Source: Pseudomonadota bacterium (GTDB lineage: Bacteria > Pseudomonadota > Gammaproteobacteria > Burkholderiales > Gallionellaceae). Taken from it: a stretch of 38,862 nt of DNA. Both the position numbers and the translations under genes were made by a program. Position 1 is the first letter of the stretch, and every line of letters begins with the position of its first letter. Of this stretch, positions 1-8,585 are shown piece after piece. Below the pieces are notes generated by a model. The model had not been told where the DNA came from. It made no database searches and was given only the letters and a program-made list of their open reading frames with translations. The DNA lies in the NCBI GenBank assembly GCA_021787435.1, contig JAJYLY010000019.1, positions 1 to 38,862 on the forward strand. Reading direction: 5' to 3'.

Positions 1-55
1 CGATTGTTTAATCTACTTTTTAAAGAACAGTCGCTGCACCAGCGAAGAGGTGCGC
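1..55 (-). promoter_or_regulatory. rRNA leader with boxA antitermination site
   Basis: On the minus strand the transcript from the promoter at 56-104 contains TGTTCTTTAAAAA (17-29). This closely matches boxA (TGCTCTTTAA) of proteobacterial rrn leaders, where NusB/NusE load for antitermination. The bases after it, ending at base 1 with ACAATCG, resemble the sequence that precedes 16S rRNA. The identification rests on this motif and its position. Confidence 0.7.
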
Positions 56-104
56 ATTATAGTGATTCAATTTCCTACGTCAACCTATTTCGATAATATT
101 TTTC
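56..104 (-). promoter_or_regulatory. rRNA-operon-type promoter reading off the left edge
   Basis: Read on the minus strand there is a -35 TTGACG (78-83), a 16-bp spacer and a perfect -10 TATAAT (56-61), followed by a GC-rich discriminator. An A/T-rich UP-element-like run lies just upstream (87-104). A near-consensus core, UP element, GC-rich start region and boxA downstream are the known layout of rrn P1 promoters. The 16S gene itself would lie left of base 1 and is not seen. Confidence 0.75.
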
Positions 105-114
105 AGGCAGCCAG

Positions 115-141
115 TTGGCAGGCCCGATTTTTAATTACAAT
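115..141 (+). promoter_or_regulatory. possible tsaD promoter
   Basis: TTGGCA (115-120) and TACAAT (136-141) resemble -35 and -10 boxes, though the 15-bp spacer is shorter than ideal. A start near 148 would leave a short leader containing the GAAAGG ribosome site at 154-159. This favours translation from TTG 166 over the in-frame TTG at 115, which lies inside the -35 box. Confidence 0.35.
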
Positions 142-165
142 GTACTACTATGTGAAAGGCTGTCA

Positions 166-1191
166 TTGATTACACTCGGCATTGAATCTTCCTGCGATGA
201 AACTGGCATCGCACTCTACCAGATGGGACGCGGCTTGCTTGCGCACGCGCTGCACACGCAGGTTGCGATGCACAGCGAATACGGCGGCGTCGTACCCGAG
301 CTTGCTTCGCGCGATCACGTGCGGCGCGTCGTGCCGCTAATACGCCAGGTGATGAAGCAAGCCAATGCCACGCTCGACCAGATAGACGCCATTGCCTATA
401 CCCAGGGACCCGGTCTTGGCGGCGCGCTGCTGGTCGGCGCAAGCGTCGCCAGCTCGCTGGGCTTTGCGCTGGACATACCAACGATAGGCATACATCATCT
501 TGAAGGCCATCTGCTGTCCCCCTTGCTGTCCGATCCTGCACCTGAATTTCCCTTTGTCGCCTTGCTGGTCTCCGGCGGACACACGCAGCTGATGCGCGTG
601 GATGGCGTGGGAAGATACCAGCTCCTGGGCGAAACAGTGGACGATGCCGCAGGAGAGGCATTTGACAAGAGCGCAAAGCTCTTGGGCCTCGGTTATCCAG
701 GGGGCCCTGCCCTTGCAAAGCTAGCCGAATCGGGCCGACCAGGACTCTATAAATTGCCGCGCCCCATGCTTCACAGCGACAATCTTGATTTCAGCTTCAG
801 CGGACTGAAAACAGCGGTGCTGACGTTGGTCCGGCAAAATGTTCTCGATGAGCAGACACGTGCAGATATTGCATGCGCAACCCAGGAAGCGATCGTCGAT
901 GTGCTGGCGCGCAAGGCCCGTGCCGCATTAGCACAGACAGGACTCGCGCAACTGGTAGTTGCAGGTGGTGTCGGCGCCAACCGACTGTTGCGGGAGAGGC
1001 TCACCCGCGACATCGAAAAACGCGGAGGCCGCGTGTTCTACCCCGAGCTTGAATTCTGCACAGACAACGGTGCGATGATCGCCTTTGCAGGCGCGCTGCG
1101 TCTAGCAGAACATCAGGGGACAAAAGACTACCGCTTCGACGTCAAGCCGCGCTGGAATTTGCAGGACATCACGCGCCACTATGCGCGCTGA
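166..1191 (+). CDS. tsaD: tRNA N6-adenosine threonylcarbamoyltransferase TsaD
   Basis: TsaD transfers threonylcarbamoyl from TC-AMP to A37 of ANN-decoding tRNAs, giving t6A, together with TsaB and TsaE in the cytoplasm. The protein has the ASKHA-fold start [11 protein letters not shown] (4-14), the metal-binding HxxxH in HHLEGH (111 and 115), the glycine motif LVSGGHTQL and a C-terminal CTDNGAMIA. Its 341 residues match the family. I chose TTG 166 because the family motif begins at once and GAAAGG (154-159) is 6 bp upstream. A longer in-frame form from TTG 115 is possible. The last 13 bp overlap the end of the convergent gene at 1179-2327. An rRNA promoter reads in the opposite direction just upstream. 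Confidence 0.95.
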   Translation: MITLGIESSCDETGIALYQMGRGLLAHALHTQVAMHSEYGGVVPELASRDHVRRVVPLIRQVMKQANATLDQIDAIAYTQGPGLGGALLVGASVASSLGFALDIPTIGIHHLEGHLLSPLLSDPAPEFPFVALLVSGGHTQLMRVDGVGRYQLLGETVDDAAGEAFDKSAKLLGLGYPGGPALAKLAESGRPGLYKLPRPMLHSDNLDFSFSGLKTAVLTLVRQNVLDEQTRADIACATQEAIVDVLARKARAALAQTGLAQLVVAGGVGANRLLRERLTRDIEKRGGRVFYPELEFCTDNGAMIAFAGALRLAEHQGTKDYRFDVKPRWNLQDITRHYAR

Positions 1192-2327
1192 CGTCTGCGA
1201 GGCGCCATGGCATTGAACTGCTGTCCTCTCAGCACCGCGATCTGCTGCAGTATAGGTGTCGTGATAGGCTCCAGCCTCTGACGCATCAGCGTGCCTCCGG
1301 CCGTGCTATGGGACAGAATCGGAACGGCAACGCTACTGTTCATGCAGGACAAAATCAGCATCGCATTCACCTCTGGCGCATATTCAGGAAATGCCTGCAG
1401 GAACCGCCCCGCAACCGTTGAAGCATCCCGACAAAGTGCGCCTGCATTTTCAAGTATCGCCTCCGGTGTATCATTGTTGCAGGGTTGCAATATGGATGAA
1501 AAATAAGCTGCGAGCGCATTGAGCAGCGCATACACCACATCCCTGTCAGCAGGATAGCGTAACAATGCTTCGGCAGTCTGAAGAAATGCCTGGCCTTTTG
1601 CAGACAAAACTCGCCCAAGCTGTATCGCAACAGGATGATCCACCATCGAAGCGAGCTTTTCCCGCAATGCCAACCAGTCGCCGCGCGGTGGAATTTCTAC
1701 AGGCAGGTCATCCGGCATGCGCTCCAGGAATCCAACATGATAGGCATTATCAACAGCACCCCTGTTCCACAATTTCTGGCGCACTTCGGCAGCGATCAGT
1801 CCGGGCTGCAACACCAGCCTTACTGTGTCGATGATGGTATGCGGACTGTTTTCAAAAGGCAGGTGTTCGACAAGATATCCGGCCAATATCTTGCCCATCT
1901 TTCCCTGAACCACACACTCGCGCTCCAGCATACGGCGCGCATTGTCCGCGACCGGCATCGCCCACCATGCGCGCCGCGCCAGCTCATCGGTCAGACCGTT
2001 GGAATAGGCCACAGATACCACCGCTTCGGCCTCGCCCAACAGCAACAGGCAATCCAGCCCCTTGTTGCGTGCCTGGCCCATGCGTGTCCAGCCGTGCAGA
2101 TAGACGGGGTAACCGCCCGGCGAACCGGTGGCACTGCCAGCCAGCATTTCTCGCACACGGCGCAGATACTGCTCGGGACGCCCTGTCGGATGCAACTTGA
2201 TCGCGGCCTCGCCCCTTGCAGACAAACCGTAAACGATCATCGCAGCTTCATCGATGCGCACCGCCTGGATATCCCCTGCCATCATCACATTGAGGCGAAA
2301 TTCATCTTCTGAAGCAAGTTCTGACAT
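1179..2327 (-). CDS. DsrS-like protein of unknown function
   Basis: This soluble 382-residue protein has no signal peptide or membrane segment. From memory of the family it resembles proteins annotated as sulfur reduction protein DsrS, named for the last gene of the dsr operon of sulfur oxidisers. Recognisable stretches are RIDEAAM (25-31), a [17 protein letters not shown] region (about 68-84) and [23 protein letters not shown] (about 110-132). No other dsr gene is in the window. It is last in an operon with the VWA protein (7-bp gap) and the MoxR ATPase, so it may be a client or adaptor of that pair. No catalytic motif is visible and the family name is moderately uncertain. Confidence 0.6.
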   Translation of the reverse strand: MSELASEDEFRLNVMMAGDIQAVRIDEAAMIVYGLSARGEAAIKLHPTGRPEQYLRRVREMLAGSATGSPGGYPVYLHGWTRMGQARNKGLDCLLLLGEAEAVVSVAYSNGLTDELARRAWWAMPVADNARRMLERECVVQGKMGKILAGYLVEHLPFENSPHTIIDTVRLVLQPGLIAAEVRQKLWNRGAVDNAYHVGFLERMPDDLPVEIPPRGDWLALREKLASMVDHPVAIQLGRVLSAKGQAFLQTAEALLRYPADRDVVYALLNALAAYFSSILQPCNNDTPEAILENAGALCRDASTVAGRFLQAFPEYAPEVNAMLILSCMNSSVAVPILSHSTAGGTLMRQRLEPITTPILQQIAVLRGQQFNAMAPRRRQRA

Positions 2328-2334
2328 GTTGATC

Positions 2335-3513
2335 CTAATTCAATTGGATGCGCTGCCCCCAGGGCACCAAAGACTTTCCCTTGACCAGCCAGAGCACAGG
2401 AAAAACCGGTTCGCGCACGGGAAACTCACCTTGTGCATCGGTGAAATAAAGCAGCAGGTCAGGTGCGCGGTTCTGCCTCGCAACCCATTCAAACGCGGGC
2501 CTGAAGTCGGTGCCCCCCCCGCCGTGCATTTCCCCAGGCAGTCTGAATTCCTCCCACGGCTCAAACAACCAAGGTCCGTTTTTCTCAAGCTCCGCGTCGC
2601 ATGCATGCAAAACGATGCGCGCGCGCAACTGCCCCTTGATCGCATTGATCTCGCTCATGAACTCGACTATTTCCTGTTCAGAGATCGACCCGCTGGTATC
2701 CAGCACCACCATGATGTCAGCCTCAGCACTTCTCAACGAGGGCAATATCATCTCTCCCTCGCGCCTTGAAGGGCGCATGTAGCTGTAATCATCGCGCGCA
2801 TACTGCGTCATGTAACGTGCGAGCAGCAGACGCCAAGGCAACCTGGGCTGCATCAACTCACCGACCATGCGGCCAAGAAGCCCGCCCAGCTTGCCAGCCT
2901 GTTGAGCCTGATGGGCTGCTCCGGCCAGACGCTGCTGCCATTGCTCGGCAAGCGACTCCTCTTCTATTTGAGTCAACGGCCGCGGCCGCGACGCACCCTT
3001 TGCGTCATCGTTTTTTTCATTGCCCTGCCCGCCTGCTTCATTCTTTGACTCGCCGCTACCATCACCCTCATGTTGAGGCTCTTCTTCTGGCTCGTCGCTG
3101 TTGTTTTCCTCGATGCAAGGATAGATTTCCTCTGCCGTCATACCTTCAAAACAATCCAGCACAAGCGTGCCTGGGGGGGGGATGAGCCCATCCATGGCCA
3201 GCAGCGGATTGACCGCGTGGTCGCAGGCGATGTTCCAGCGGAAACGGTTTCGATGCTGGCGGCGGGCAAAATGCAGCAGCGCGCAGTGCAACGCCTGATT
3301 GGCAAGCACGAACTGAGTCTGCTCGATGCTTAGCGCATCGATGTAAGCAGGGTTGTAGTAAAGGTTGCGCGCATCAGTATAAGCCGTCTGACACCATTTC
3401 GGATCAGCCGCAATCATCGGCAGCCGCAATGCCAGCGCGCCCAGAAAAGGCTTGTCCAGAATCAGCCGGGTTCTGGCAGCCGCAAGTTTATTTTCTGTCT
3501 CGGCCTTGTCCAT
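2335..3513 (-). CDS. VWA-like DUF2201-type protein with degenerate metallopeptidase domain
   Basis: The 392-residue protein has two parts. Residues 1-130 resemble the putative metallopeptidase half of DUF2201 proteins, but where HExxH is expected it reads NQALH (72-76), with a further His at 81, so zinc peptidase activity is doubtful. Residues 133-175 are a low-complexity acidic linker. Residues 260-392 form a von Willebrand A-like domain with MIDAS motif DTSGS (272-276), GGGGTDF (331-337) and TDAQG (358-362). VWA proteins paired with MoxR ATPases usually act as metal-dependent adaptors in remodelling or metal-insertion machines. It starts 9 bp after the ATPase gene. Two long homopolymer runs, C9 and G8 on the coding strand, lie inside the frame. 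Confidence 0.85.
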   Translation of the reverse strand: MDKAETENKLAAARTRLILDKPFLGALALRLPMIAADPKWCQTAYTDARNLYYNPAYIDALSIEQTQFVLANQALHCALLHFARRQHRNRFRWNIACDHAVNPLLAMDGLIPPPGTLVLDCFEGMTAEEIYPCIEENNSDEPEEEPQHEGDGSGESKNEAGGQGNEKNDDAKGASRPRPLTQIEEESLAEQWQQRLAGAAHQAQQAGKLGGLLGRMVGELMQPRLPWRLLLARYMTQYARDDYSYMRPSRREGEMILPSLRSAEADIMVVLDTSGSISEQEIVEFMSEINAIKGQLRARIVLHACDAELEKNGPWLFEPWEEFRLPGEMHGGGGTDFRPAFEWVARQNRAPDLLLYFTDAQGEFPVREPVFPVLWLVKGKSLVPWGQRIQLN

Positions 3514-3522
3514 CCTCTGTCG

Positions 3523-4560
3523 TTAATAAAACATCACATCGGCTACCACATTCGCCCAAGCAGCAAACTGCGGCACAGAGAACAGCTGCTGGCCGATAGC
3601 GCGATGCATGTCTGAGACCAGCATCACACCCATTTCACGCAGTGGAAAGCGACCGGCATAATCCAGAATATGCCCGTATATATCACGGGCATCTTTGCCA
3701 CCCTTGGCCCGCGCTGCACGGCCGACCAAGGCCGAGGCCACCGCATACTGCAGATCGACTTCGCGCGGCACAGGAACCTCTTCGCCCCGCAATATCGCAT
3801 CAAGATCGGGCATGCGATCCATGTTCTCAACGAATGCATTGAGCTCAAGGCCTGCCGCAGGACCGACGCATGCCTGCAGGGTTGCCAGCAGCAGGGGCGT
3901 ACCTCCAAATTTCTGCAGAGCGCGATGCGCGAATTCCCATGAACGCGGGCTGGGGAAAGCAACGGGATTATGCGCGGGATCGAAATCGAAAAGACGTTCA
4001 GGGCGGAAGCGCAAGAAACCGATCAGACGTTCGTCGATGTGGTTTTCATAAGCCCAGGCAACCCAATCGTCGAGATTCGCTTCAACCTCGAAATGGGAAA
4101 AGCGGTTGGCCAGAGGGGCCGGCATGGTATAAGTCACGCCGCGGTCGCCCTGACGGTTTCCGGCCGCGAATATCGCCCATCCTGGCGGCACCTCATACGC
4201 GCCCAAACGTCGGTCAAGTATCAGCTGATAGGCTGCCGCAGAAACGCTGGGCGGGGCCGAAGTGATTTCATCCAAAAAAAGTATGCCAGCCGCACCGTGT
4301 CGCTTCGCATCCGGCAGCATCGCAGGCACTGCCCATTCAACACCTTTGTCGACACGGAAAGGAATGCCACGCAGATCCGATGGCTCCATCTGCGAAAGAC
4401 GTATGTCTATCATGGGTGCTGCATGGCGTGCTGCGACCTGGGCGATGATCTGGGACTTACCTACGCCTGGCGGCCCCCAGAGCATGACTGGCGTGTGGTG
4501 GCCCACGCGGGCGCTGAGAAATTCCCGATCAAGTACCGCTTGAAGTTGTGCCGGGCGCAT
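3523..4560 (-). CDS. MoxR-family AAA+ ATPase
   Basis: This 345-residue AAA+ ATPase has Walker A GPPGVGKS (29-36), Walker B ILFLDE (93-98) and a sensor-1 Asn in AAGN (135). Its single-domain layout and pairing with a VWA protein fit the MoxR group, chaperone-like ATPases that mature or activate partner complexes, as CbbQ does for Rubisco and NorQ for NO reductase. No such client is nearby, so the DsrS-like protein is the best candidate partner. A CGGAG ribosome site precedes the start. The gene lies 63 bp after plsY on the same strand, so it may be co-transcribed with it. The AT-rich gap could hold a promoter, but I found no convincing one. Confidence 0.88.
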   Translation of the reverse strand: MRPAQLQAVLDREFLSARVGHHTPVMLWGPPGVGKSQIIAQVAARHAAPMIDIRLSQMEPSDLRGIPFRVDKGVEWAVPAMLPDAKRHGAAGILFLDEITSAPPSVSAAAYQLILDRRLGAYEVPPGWAIFAAGNRQGDRGVTYTMPAPLANRFSHFEVEANLDDWVAWAYENHIDERLIGFLRFRPERLFDFDPAHNPVAFPSPRSWEFAHRALQKFGGTPLLLATLQACVGPAAGLELNAFVENMDRMPDLDAILRGEEVPVPREVDLQYAVASALVGRAARAKGGKDARDIYGHILDYAGRFPLREMGVMLVSDMHRAIGQQLFSVPQFAAWANVVADVMFY

Positions 4561-4623
4561 GATTACTCCGAAAGTTAAGACTGAATATTACCATATCATA
4601 ATACTCAAGTTTGAACAGTCCGG

Positions 4624-5220
4624 TTACTGGCTGGTATTTTTGCCAATGCGGCTCTCGCGCCCCGCCAGCAGATTCTGGATATTACGCTTGTGCCGCCAGA
4701 TCAAAAGCCCCGACATGACAACAGATGACACCACCCAAACGCCCGGCAAGCCCAGCATCAGCGCATAGACCGGCGCTCCCACGGCTGCCGTCAATGCAGA
4801 GAGCGACGAGAGGCGAAACACCAGCGCCACGATCAGCCAGGTTGCCAAGGCAGCCAGCCCTAGCCATGCATTGAGCGCCAACAGCACACCCAGTGCGGTT
4901 GCCACGCCTTTACCTCCCTTGAATTTCAGGAAGATCGGGAACAGATGCCCGAGAAATACGGCCAGCGCAATCAATGCGACCTGAGTATCGCTCAACGCAA
5001 AGTGCACTGCTAGCATCACCGCCACCCACCCTTTAGCCGCATCGCCTAACAGAGTCAATGCGGCCGCCAATTTCTTGCCGCTGCGCAGCACGTTGGTCGC
5101 ACCCGGATTGCCTGAGCCGTAAGTGCGCGGGTCCGCGATGCCGAATGCACGGCTCGTCAAGACCGCAAAGGAAATCGAACCCAACAAATAAGCAGCCACA
5201 ACAAAAATCAGAGTCAACAT
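4624..5220 (-). CDS. plsY: Acyl-phosphate:glycerol-3-phosphate acyltransferase PlsY
   Basis: PlsY is an inner-membrane enzyme that acylates glycerol-3-phosphate from acyl-phosphate, the first committed step of phospholipid synthesis. Its 198 residues are mostly hydrophobic with about five membrane spans. The signatures are GSISFAVL near the N-terminus, [12 protein letters not shown] (about 36-47), and a second glycine-rich loop [17 protein letters not shown] (about 98-114). Length and order fit the family. It is divergent from folB across about 110 bp, a neighbourhood with tsaD that is common in proteobacteria. Confidence 0.95.
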   Translation of the reverse strand: MLTLIFVVAAYLLGSISFAVLTSRAFGIADPRTYGSGNPGATNVLRSGKKLAAALTLLGDAAKGWVAVMLAVHFALSDTQVALIALAVFLGHLFPIFLKFKGGKGVATALGVLLALNAWLGLAALATWLIVALVFRLSSLSALTAAVGAPVYALMLGLPGVWVVSSVVMSGLLIWRHKRNIQNLLAGRESRIGKNTSQ

Positions 5221-5331
5221 CCAGAATACCTTAAAATGCGCAAATATCGGATTTTACTTGAATACCAAAGTTACGCCAAAATAAACCATAGGTTCATACC
5301 TTCAGGATATGGACAGCACTGGATAATCAGC

Positions 5332-5700
5332 ATGGACATCATCTTCATACGCGAACTCAAAGTCACCACACTGATCGGGATCTACGAGCGTGAAAAATAC
5401 ATGCCGCAAACCCTGCAGCTTGATCTCGAGATCGAACTGCCCAACAGCCGCGCCTGCCATAGCGATGACATCAACGATGCGCTCGACTATGCGAATGTTG
5501 CGCAGCACATTCAGACGGTCTTGAGCGAAGGACATTTTTCCTTGCTTGAAACACTAGCTGAGCACATCGCACAAATCATCCTCAAGGATTTCGATGCGCC
5601 TTGGGTGAAGGTGAGTGTGGCCAAGTTGCAAGCCATCCGCAACTGCAAAATGGTGGGAATCTGCATCGAGCGGGAGCGCATAAGCAACCCACGGATGTGA
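5332..5700 (+). CDS. folB: Dihydroneopterin aldolase FolB
   Basis: FolB cleaves 7,8-dihydroneopterin to 6-hydroxymethyl-dihydropterin and glycolaldehyde in folate synthesis. The 122-residue protein begins MDIIFIREL, followed by TLIGIYEREK and the substrate region SDDINDALDYANV, then LLETLAEHIAQIIL and a C-terminal VSVAK. The frame is open upstream to 5236, but homology begins at ATG 5332, with only a weak GGA (5321-5323) before it. It ends where the accessory region starts. Because TsaD, PlsY and FolB are core functions, this marks the boundary of the conserved block. Confidence 0.93.
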   Translation: MDIIFIRELKVTTLIGIYEREKYMPQTLQLDLEIELPNSRACHSDDINDALDYANVAQHIQTVLSEGHFSLLETLAEHIAQIILKDFDAPWVKVSVAKLQAIRNCKMVGICIERERISNPRM

Positions 5701-6033
5701 AACGCAAACGAGAATTGCCCATTTCTGACGCAATCCAAACACACAGAAGCCGTGCTGAGAAACATATTAAAAAATGCTTATTTAAATCCAATGATCTGAT
5801 TTTTTTAACCAATTTTTCAATAGACCTCTCTTTAAAAAAATCTCATAAAAATATTGACAACCCGATTTTATTCACAAAGCCAGACTGTATAATGGTTTGC
5901 ACTAGACCGGCCATCATGAAACCTTCACACTTACAATAACTCATTGTTTTATATCGGAAATTTTTTGTTAGAAAATTAGGCAAACCAAGGAAAAGCCTTA
6001 TGCCTCGTCGCTTTGACGGGGTAATCACCAGTT
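5701..6033. other. AT-rich intergenic block
   Basis: No credible gene is present. About 5765-5870 is strongly AT-rich, with runs of A and T. A TTGACA (5854-5859) and a perfect TATAAT (5888-5893) are both present but 28 bp apart, too far to form one standard promoter. Downstream are two small hairpins: AAGG/CCTT (about 5988-6000) and CCTCGTC/GACGGGG, starting near 6003. A short transcript from the TATAAT is conceivable but unproven. Confidence 0.5.
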
Positions 6034-6068
6034 TTATCAACAGAGTTATCCACAGATTTTGTGCATAA
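6034..6068. promoter_or_regulatory. Cluster of DnaA-box-like 9-mers
   Basis: Three 9-mers lie in 35 bp. TTATCCACA (6046-6054, plus) and TTATGCACA (6060-6068, minus) both match the DnaA-box consensus TTWTNCACA. TTATCAACA (6034-6042, plus) has one deviation. They sit next to the AT-rich block at 5765-5870, as duplex-unwinding elements do beside DnaA boxes in origins. No dnaA, dnaN, gidA or rpmH gene is in the window, so origin function is only a hypothesis. Confidence 0.5.
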
Positions 6069-6191
6069 ACAAAATTACTCTTTTCCCCCTAGGCATTAAC
6101 CTACTCTTGTTAAGAATCAACCTAAGAATCATGCGCCAAATTGGTAGGAGATCCGTTTCACGGACAGATGCTTCCATTCCAGTTTGATCGT

Positions 6192-6558
6192 TCAAAAACT
6201 TGCAGTTAGGTGGTTGGAATACAGGAGAGTCGCCGAACACTGGCATTTTATCGCTGCCAGCGTTCGAACACTCATCACTTTGTTTTCTGATACACAGCAA
6301 TACCTGCTTGTCGCCGCTGAAATTCTGACTGGAAACCAATTCCAGCCATGCTGCCAACTGCCGCCTATTCTTGAACTTTCTCGCATCGCCTACCGTCGTC
6401 ACGATGGCGCTCGCCGTAATCGGCCCCAATCCGGGAATCACGGTCAATTTGCGTACTGCCTCATTCTCTTTGCAATCTTGCCGGATCAAAACCTCCAGCT
6501 CCTCTACCTGCCGATCCATTTCCTTCAGGTTATCCACCAGTTTAGTGCGCTGGCTTTT
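6192..6558 (-). pseudogene. IS110-family transposase remnant
   Basis: Only the C-terminal transposase_20-type part remains. The translation contains VIPGLGPITASAIV, then GDARKFKNRRQLAAWLELV, typical of IS110/IS116 transposases. The N-terminal DEDD (RuvC-like) catalytic domain is missing; an in-frame TAA lies just upstream at 6559-6561. Near 6270 the family pattern (a Tyr-Leu-Arg-Thr-Leu region) moves to another frame, which continues VRTLAA and stops at 6192-6194, consistent with a 2-bp deletion. The copy is both truncated and frameshifted, so it cannot be active. It shows past mobile-element activity at the edge of the accessory stretch. Confidence 0.82.
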
Positions 6559-6674
6559 TTAGAGTGAAGGTGCCCAACTATGCAATATCAGATAACTAGA
6601 CCTTCGTAATTGCTGTGATACTTCAGGCAACCTGTCATCAGGATGCAATATTCAATAGGCAAGGTGCGCACGTG

Positions 6675-8585
6675 ATGAAATATTATTCAAGTACAACCAC
6701 TATTGAGAATCCGCTCGGGGGGAAGGCGCCTCCATCATCAGTCGCACTATTTGGCAGCAAAACCGAAATTGGCTACAGACCCCGGGCACTGTTCGCAGTC
6801 AGCTCGCTGGGTCTCGGTCATGCCACACGTACACTGGTGGTGATACGTGAATACCTTCGCCGCGACTATGAAATTACCGTAATTTCAGCAGGCAATGCCT
6901 TAGCATTCCTGCGCCTGGAGCTTGAGGGGGAGGACAGTGTCGAGTTTCGGGAGATGACTGACTACCCACCGCTGGAGCGCGGCACGGGCTGGCGCCTGTA
7001 CTGGTATCTGTTCGTCGACCTGCTGCATACTTGGCGCCTTATCCGCAATGAGCATCACGAGGTCCAGGCTATTGCAGGGAACTACGATTTCATCTTCAGT
7101 GACGGGCGCTATGGCTTCCATAGCCTGTGCGCTCCTTCATTCATCCTGTCTCACCAGATCGCTTTCGTTCCACCGAATGGCCTAAGAGAAACTGCCTGGC
7201 TGACTGAAAATGTAAACGTCGCGGCGCTGCGGAAATTCGACATGTTGTTCATTCCAGATTATTTTGGACCGAGTCTGAACCTGGCCGGTCATTTGGCACA
7301 TTCGCCCGCGCTACATCGCTGCCCGCATCGCTATATCGGCATCCTTTCTTCCTATCGACATTTGGACTTGGAACAGGATATAGATTTCCTGTTCGTGATC
7401 AGCGGCTACCTGCTCGAACATAAGGAGTCATTTGTGCGCGACCTGCTGGAACAGGCGGGCAGCTTGACGGGGATAAAAGTATTTGTGCTGGGCAATGCCG
7501 GCGGCGAAGAGTCAGCCTACGGCCGCTACATCCGGGACGATCTGCAGATTTACAGCGTGGCGAGCGGGAACTTGCGTCAGGAGTTGTTCAACAGGGCAAA
7601 AGTGATTATTTCGCGCGCCGGTTACACCACGGTGATGGATTTGGTCGAGCATGGCAAGCGCGCGCTGCTGATCCCGACACCGAACCAGACCGAGCAGGAG
7701 TACTTAGCTTCCTACCTTGGCAGCCAGAACTACTACGTATCCCGCACGCAGCAAACTGGACTGAATCTAGGGTTAGCCATGAAGGCCTGCGAACAGACGC
7801 GACTGTTCGAGCCCCCATGGAAGACGGATGAGTCGCTGCGCCGCATTACAGAGGGGATCGAGGAACTGATGCACCGGCACTTCATTTCCATCATTGTGCC
7901 GGCGCACAATGAGGAGGCAGAGATCAAAGCGACTTTACTATGCCTGCTCGCCCAACGCTATCCTAGTGACCGGTTTGAGATCGTCGTGGTCGAGAATGGT
8001 TCTAGTGACGCGACTATGAACATCGCCACACGGGTAGCACATGAGACTGGACGTATCCGGGTGATGCAGAGCGAACTCGGAGTCTCGCGGGCAAAGAACG
8101 CAGGCTTGGCAAATCTGGCCGCGGAGTCCGAGTGGGTGATATTTTGTGATGCCGATACCAAGCTCGGCCAGCATTTTCTGCAACATCTCAACACTTGGCT
8201 GAATCGCCACGGAGATGACAGCTTGAGCGTGGGCACGACCAGTGTGCGTCCAGAATCCGGTAACAGCTGTTATGCGCGCGCCTGGTTCGCAGTCTACAAC
8301 TACATCCATCGTCTGACACGTTCCTCGTTTTCCATCCAGATCGCCCGTACCCAGATCGCGCGCGGTGTGCGCTTTCGCGAAGATCTGAATTTTGCCGAGG
8401 ATCTGATGTTCATTCAGGAGTGCAGGCGCTACGGGCGTTTTTTCTTCGTGCCCACCGACCAGGTGAGCACTGCGACGCGGCGCTTCGATTCTTGTGGCTA
8501 TCTGCGCCAGAGTTTGCGCTGGATGTACGAGGCACTGTTGCCGCTACGTTTTAAGGCCAACCGAAAATACGATGTCATTCGTTAA
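6675..8585 (+). CDS. Bifunctional glycosyltransferase: GT-B (GT1/MurG-like) fused to GT-A (GT2)
   Basis: This 636-residue protein joins two glycosyltransferase folds. Residues about 36-375 are GT-B, like the MurG/UDP-GlcNAc transferase superfamily: a glycine-rich SLGLGHATR (44-52) and a donor-site region SRAGYTTVMDLVEHGKRALL with a conserved PNQTEQEYLA (about 313-344). Residues about 402-590 are a family 2 GT-A domain: ISIIVPAHNEE, DRFEIVVVENGSSD, a DAD metal site (492-494), an AEDLMF acidic motif and TRRFDSCGYLRQSLRW. No membrane span is clear. ATG 6675 has AAGG (6661-6664) 10 bp upstream; a GTG at 6615 would add 20 unrelated residues. A weak promoter TTGCTG-17-TGTCAT (6610-6638) also fits the later start. 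The gene overlaps the DedA gene by 14 bp, implying coupling. Acceptor and sugars are unknown. Confidence 0.85.
   Translation: MKYYSSTTTIENPLGGKAPPSSVALFGSKTEIGYRPRALFAVSSLGLGHATRTLVVIREYLRRDYEITVISAGNALAFLRLELEGEDSVEFREMTDYPPLERGTGWRLYWYLFVDLLHTWRLIRNEHHEVQAIAGNYDFIFSDGRYGFHSLCAPSFILSHQIAFVPPNGLRETAWLTENVNVAALRKFDMLFIPDYFGPSLNLAGHLAHSPALHRCPHRYIGILSSYRHLDLEQDIDFLFVISGYLLEHKESFVRDLLEQAGSLTGIKVFVLGNAGGEESAYGRYIRDDLQIYSVASGNLRQELFNRAKVIISRAGYTTVMDLVEHGKRALLIPTPNQTEQEYLASYLGSQNYYVSRTQQTGLNLGLAMKACEQTRLFEPPWKTDESLRRITEGIEELMHRHFISIIVPAHNEEAEIKATLLCLLAQRYPSDRFEIVVVENGSSDATMNIATRVAHETGRIRVMQSELGVSRAKNAGLANLAAESEWVIFCDADTKLGQHFLQHLNTWLNRHGDDSLSVGTTSVRPESGNSCYARAWFAVYNYIHRLTRSSFSIQIARTQIARGVRFREDLNFAEDLMFIQECRRYGRFFFVPTDQVSTATRRFDSCGYLRQSLRWMYEALLPLRFKANRKYDVIR

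Noticed and set aside
115..165. Longer TsaD from TTG 115
   Set aside because: The 17 extra residues do not resemble TsaD, and the codon overlaps a probable -35 box; TTG 166 has a ribosome site and fits the family start.
5854..5893. TTGACA plus TATAAT as one strong promoter
   Set aside because: The spacer is 28 bp, far outside the 16-18 bp range.
5950..6030. GGCAAACC as part of a c-di-GMP (GEMM) riboswitch
   Set aside because: The rest of the motif, including GACGCAAAGCC and the second helix, is absent.
6184..6567. Plus-strand 127-residue open frame
   Set aside because: It is the reverse shadow of the IS110 remnant, with no motif of its own.
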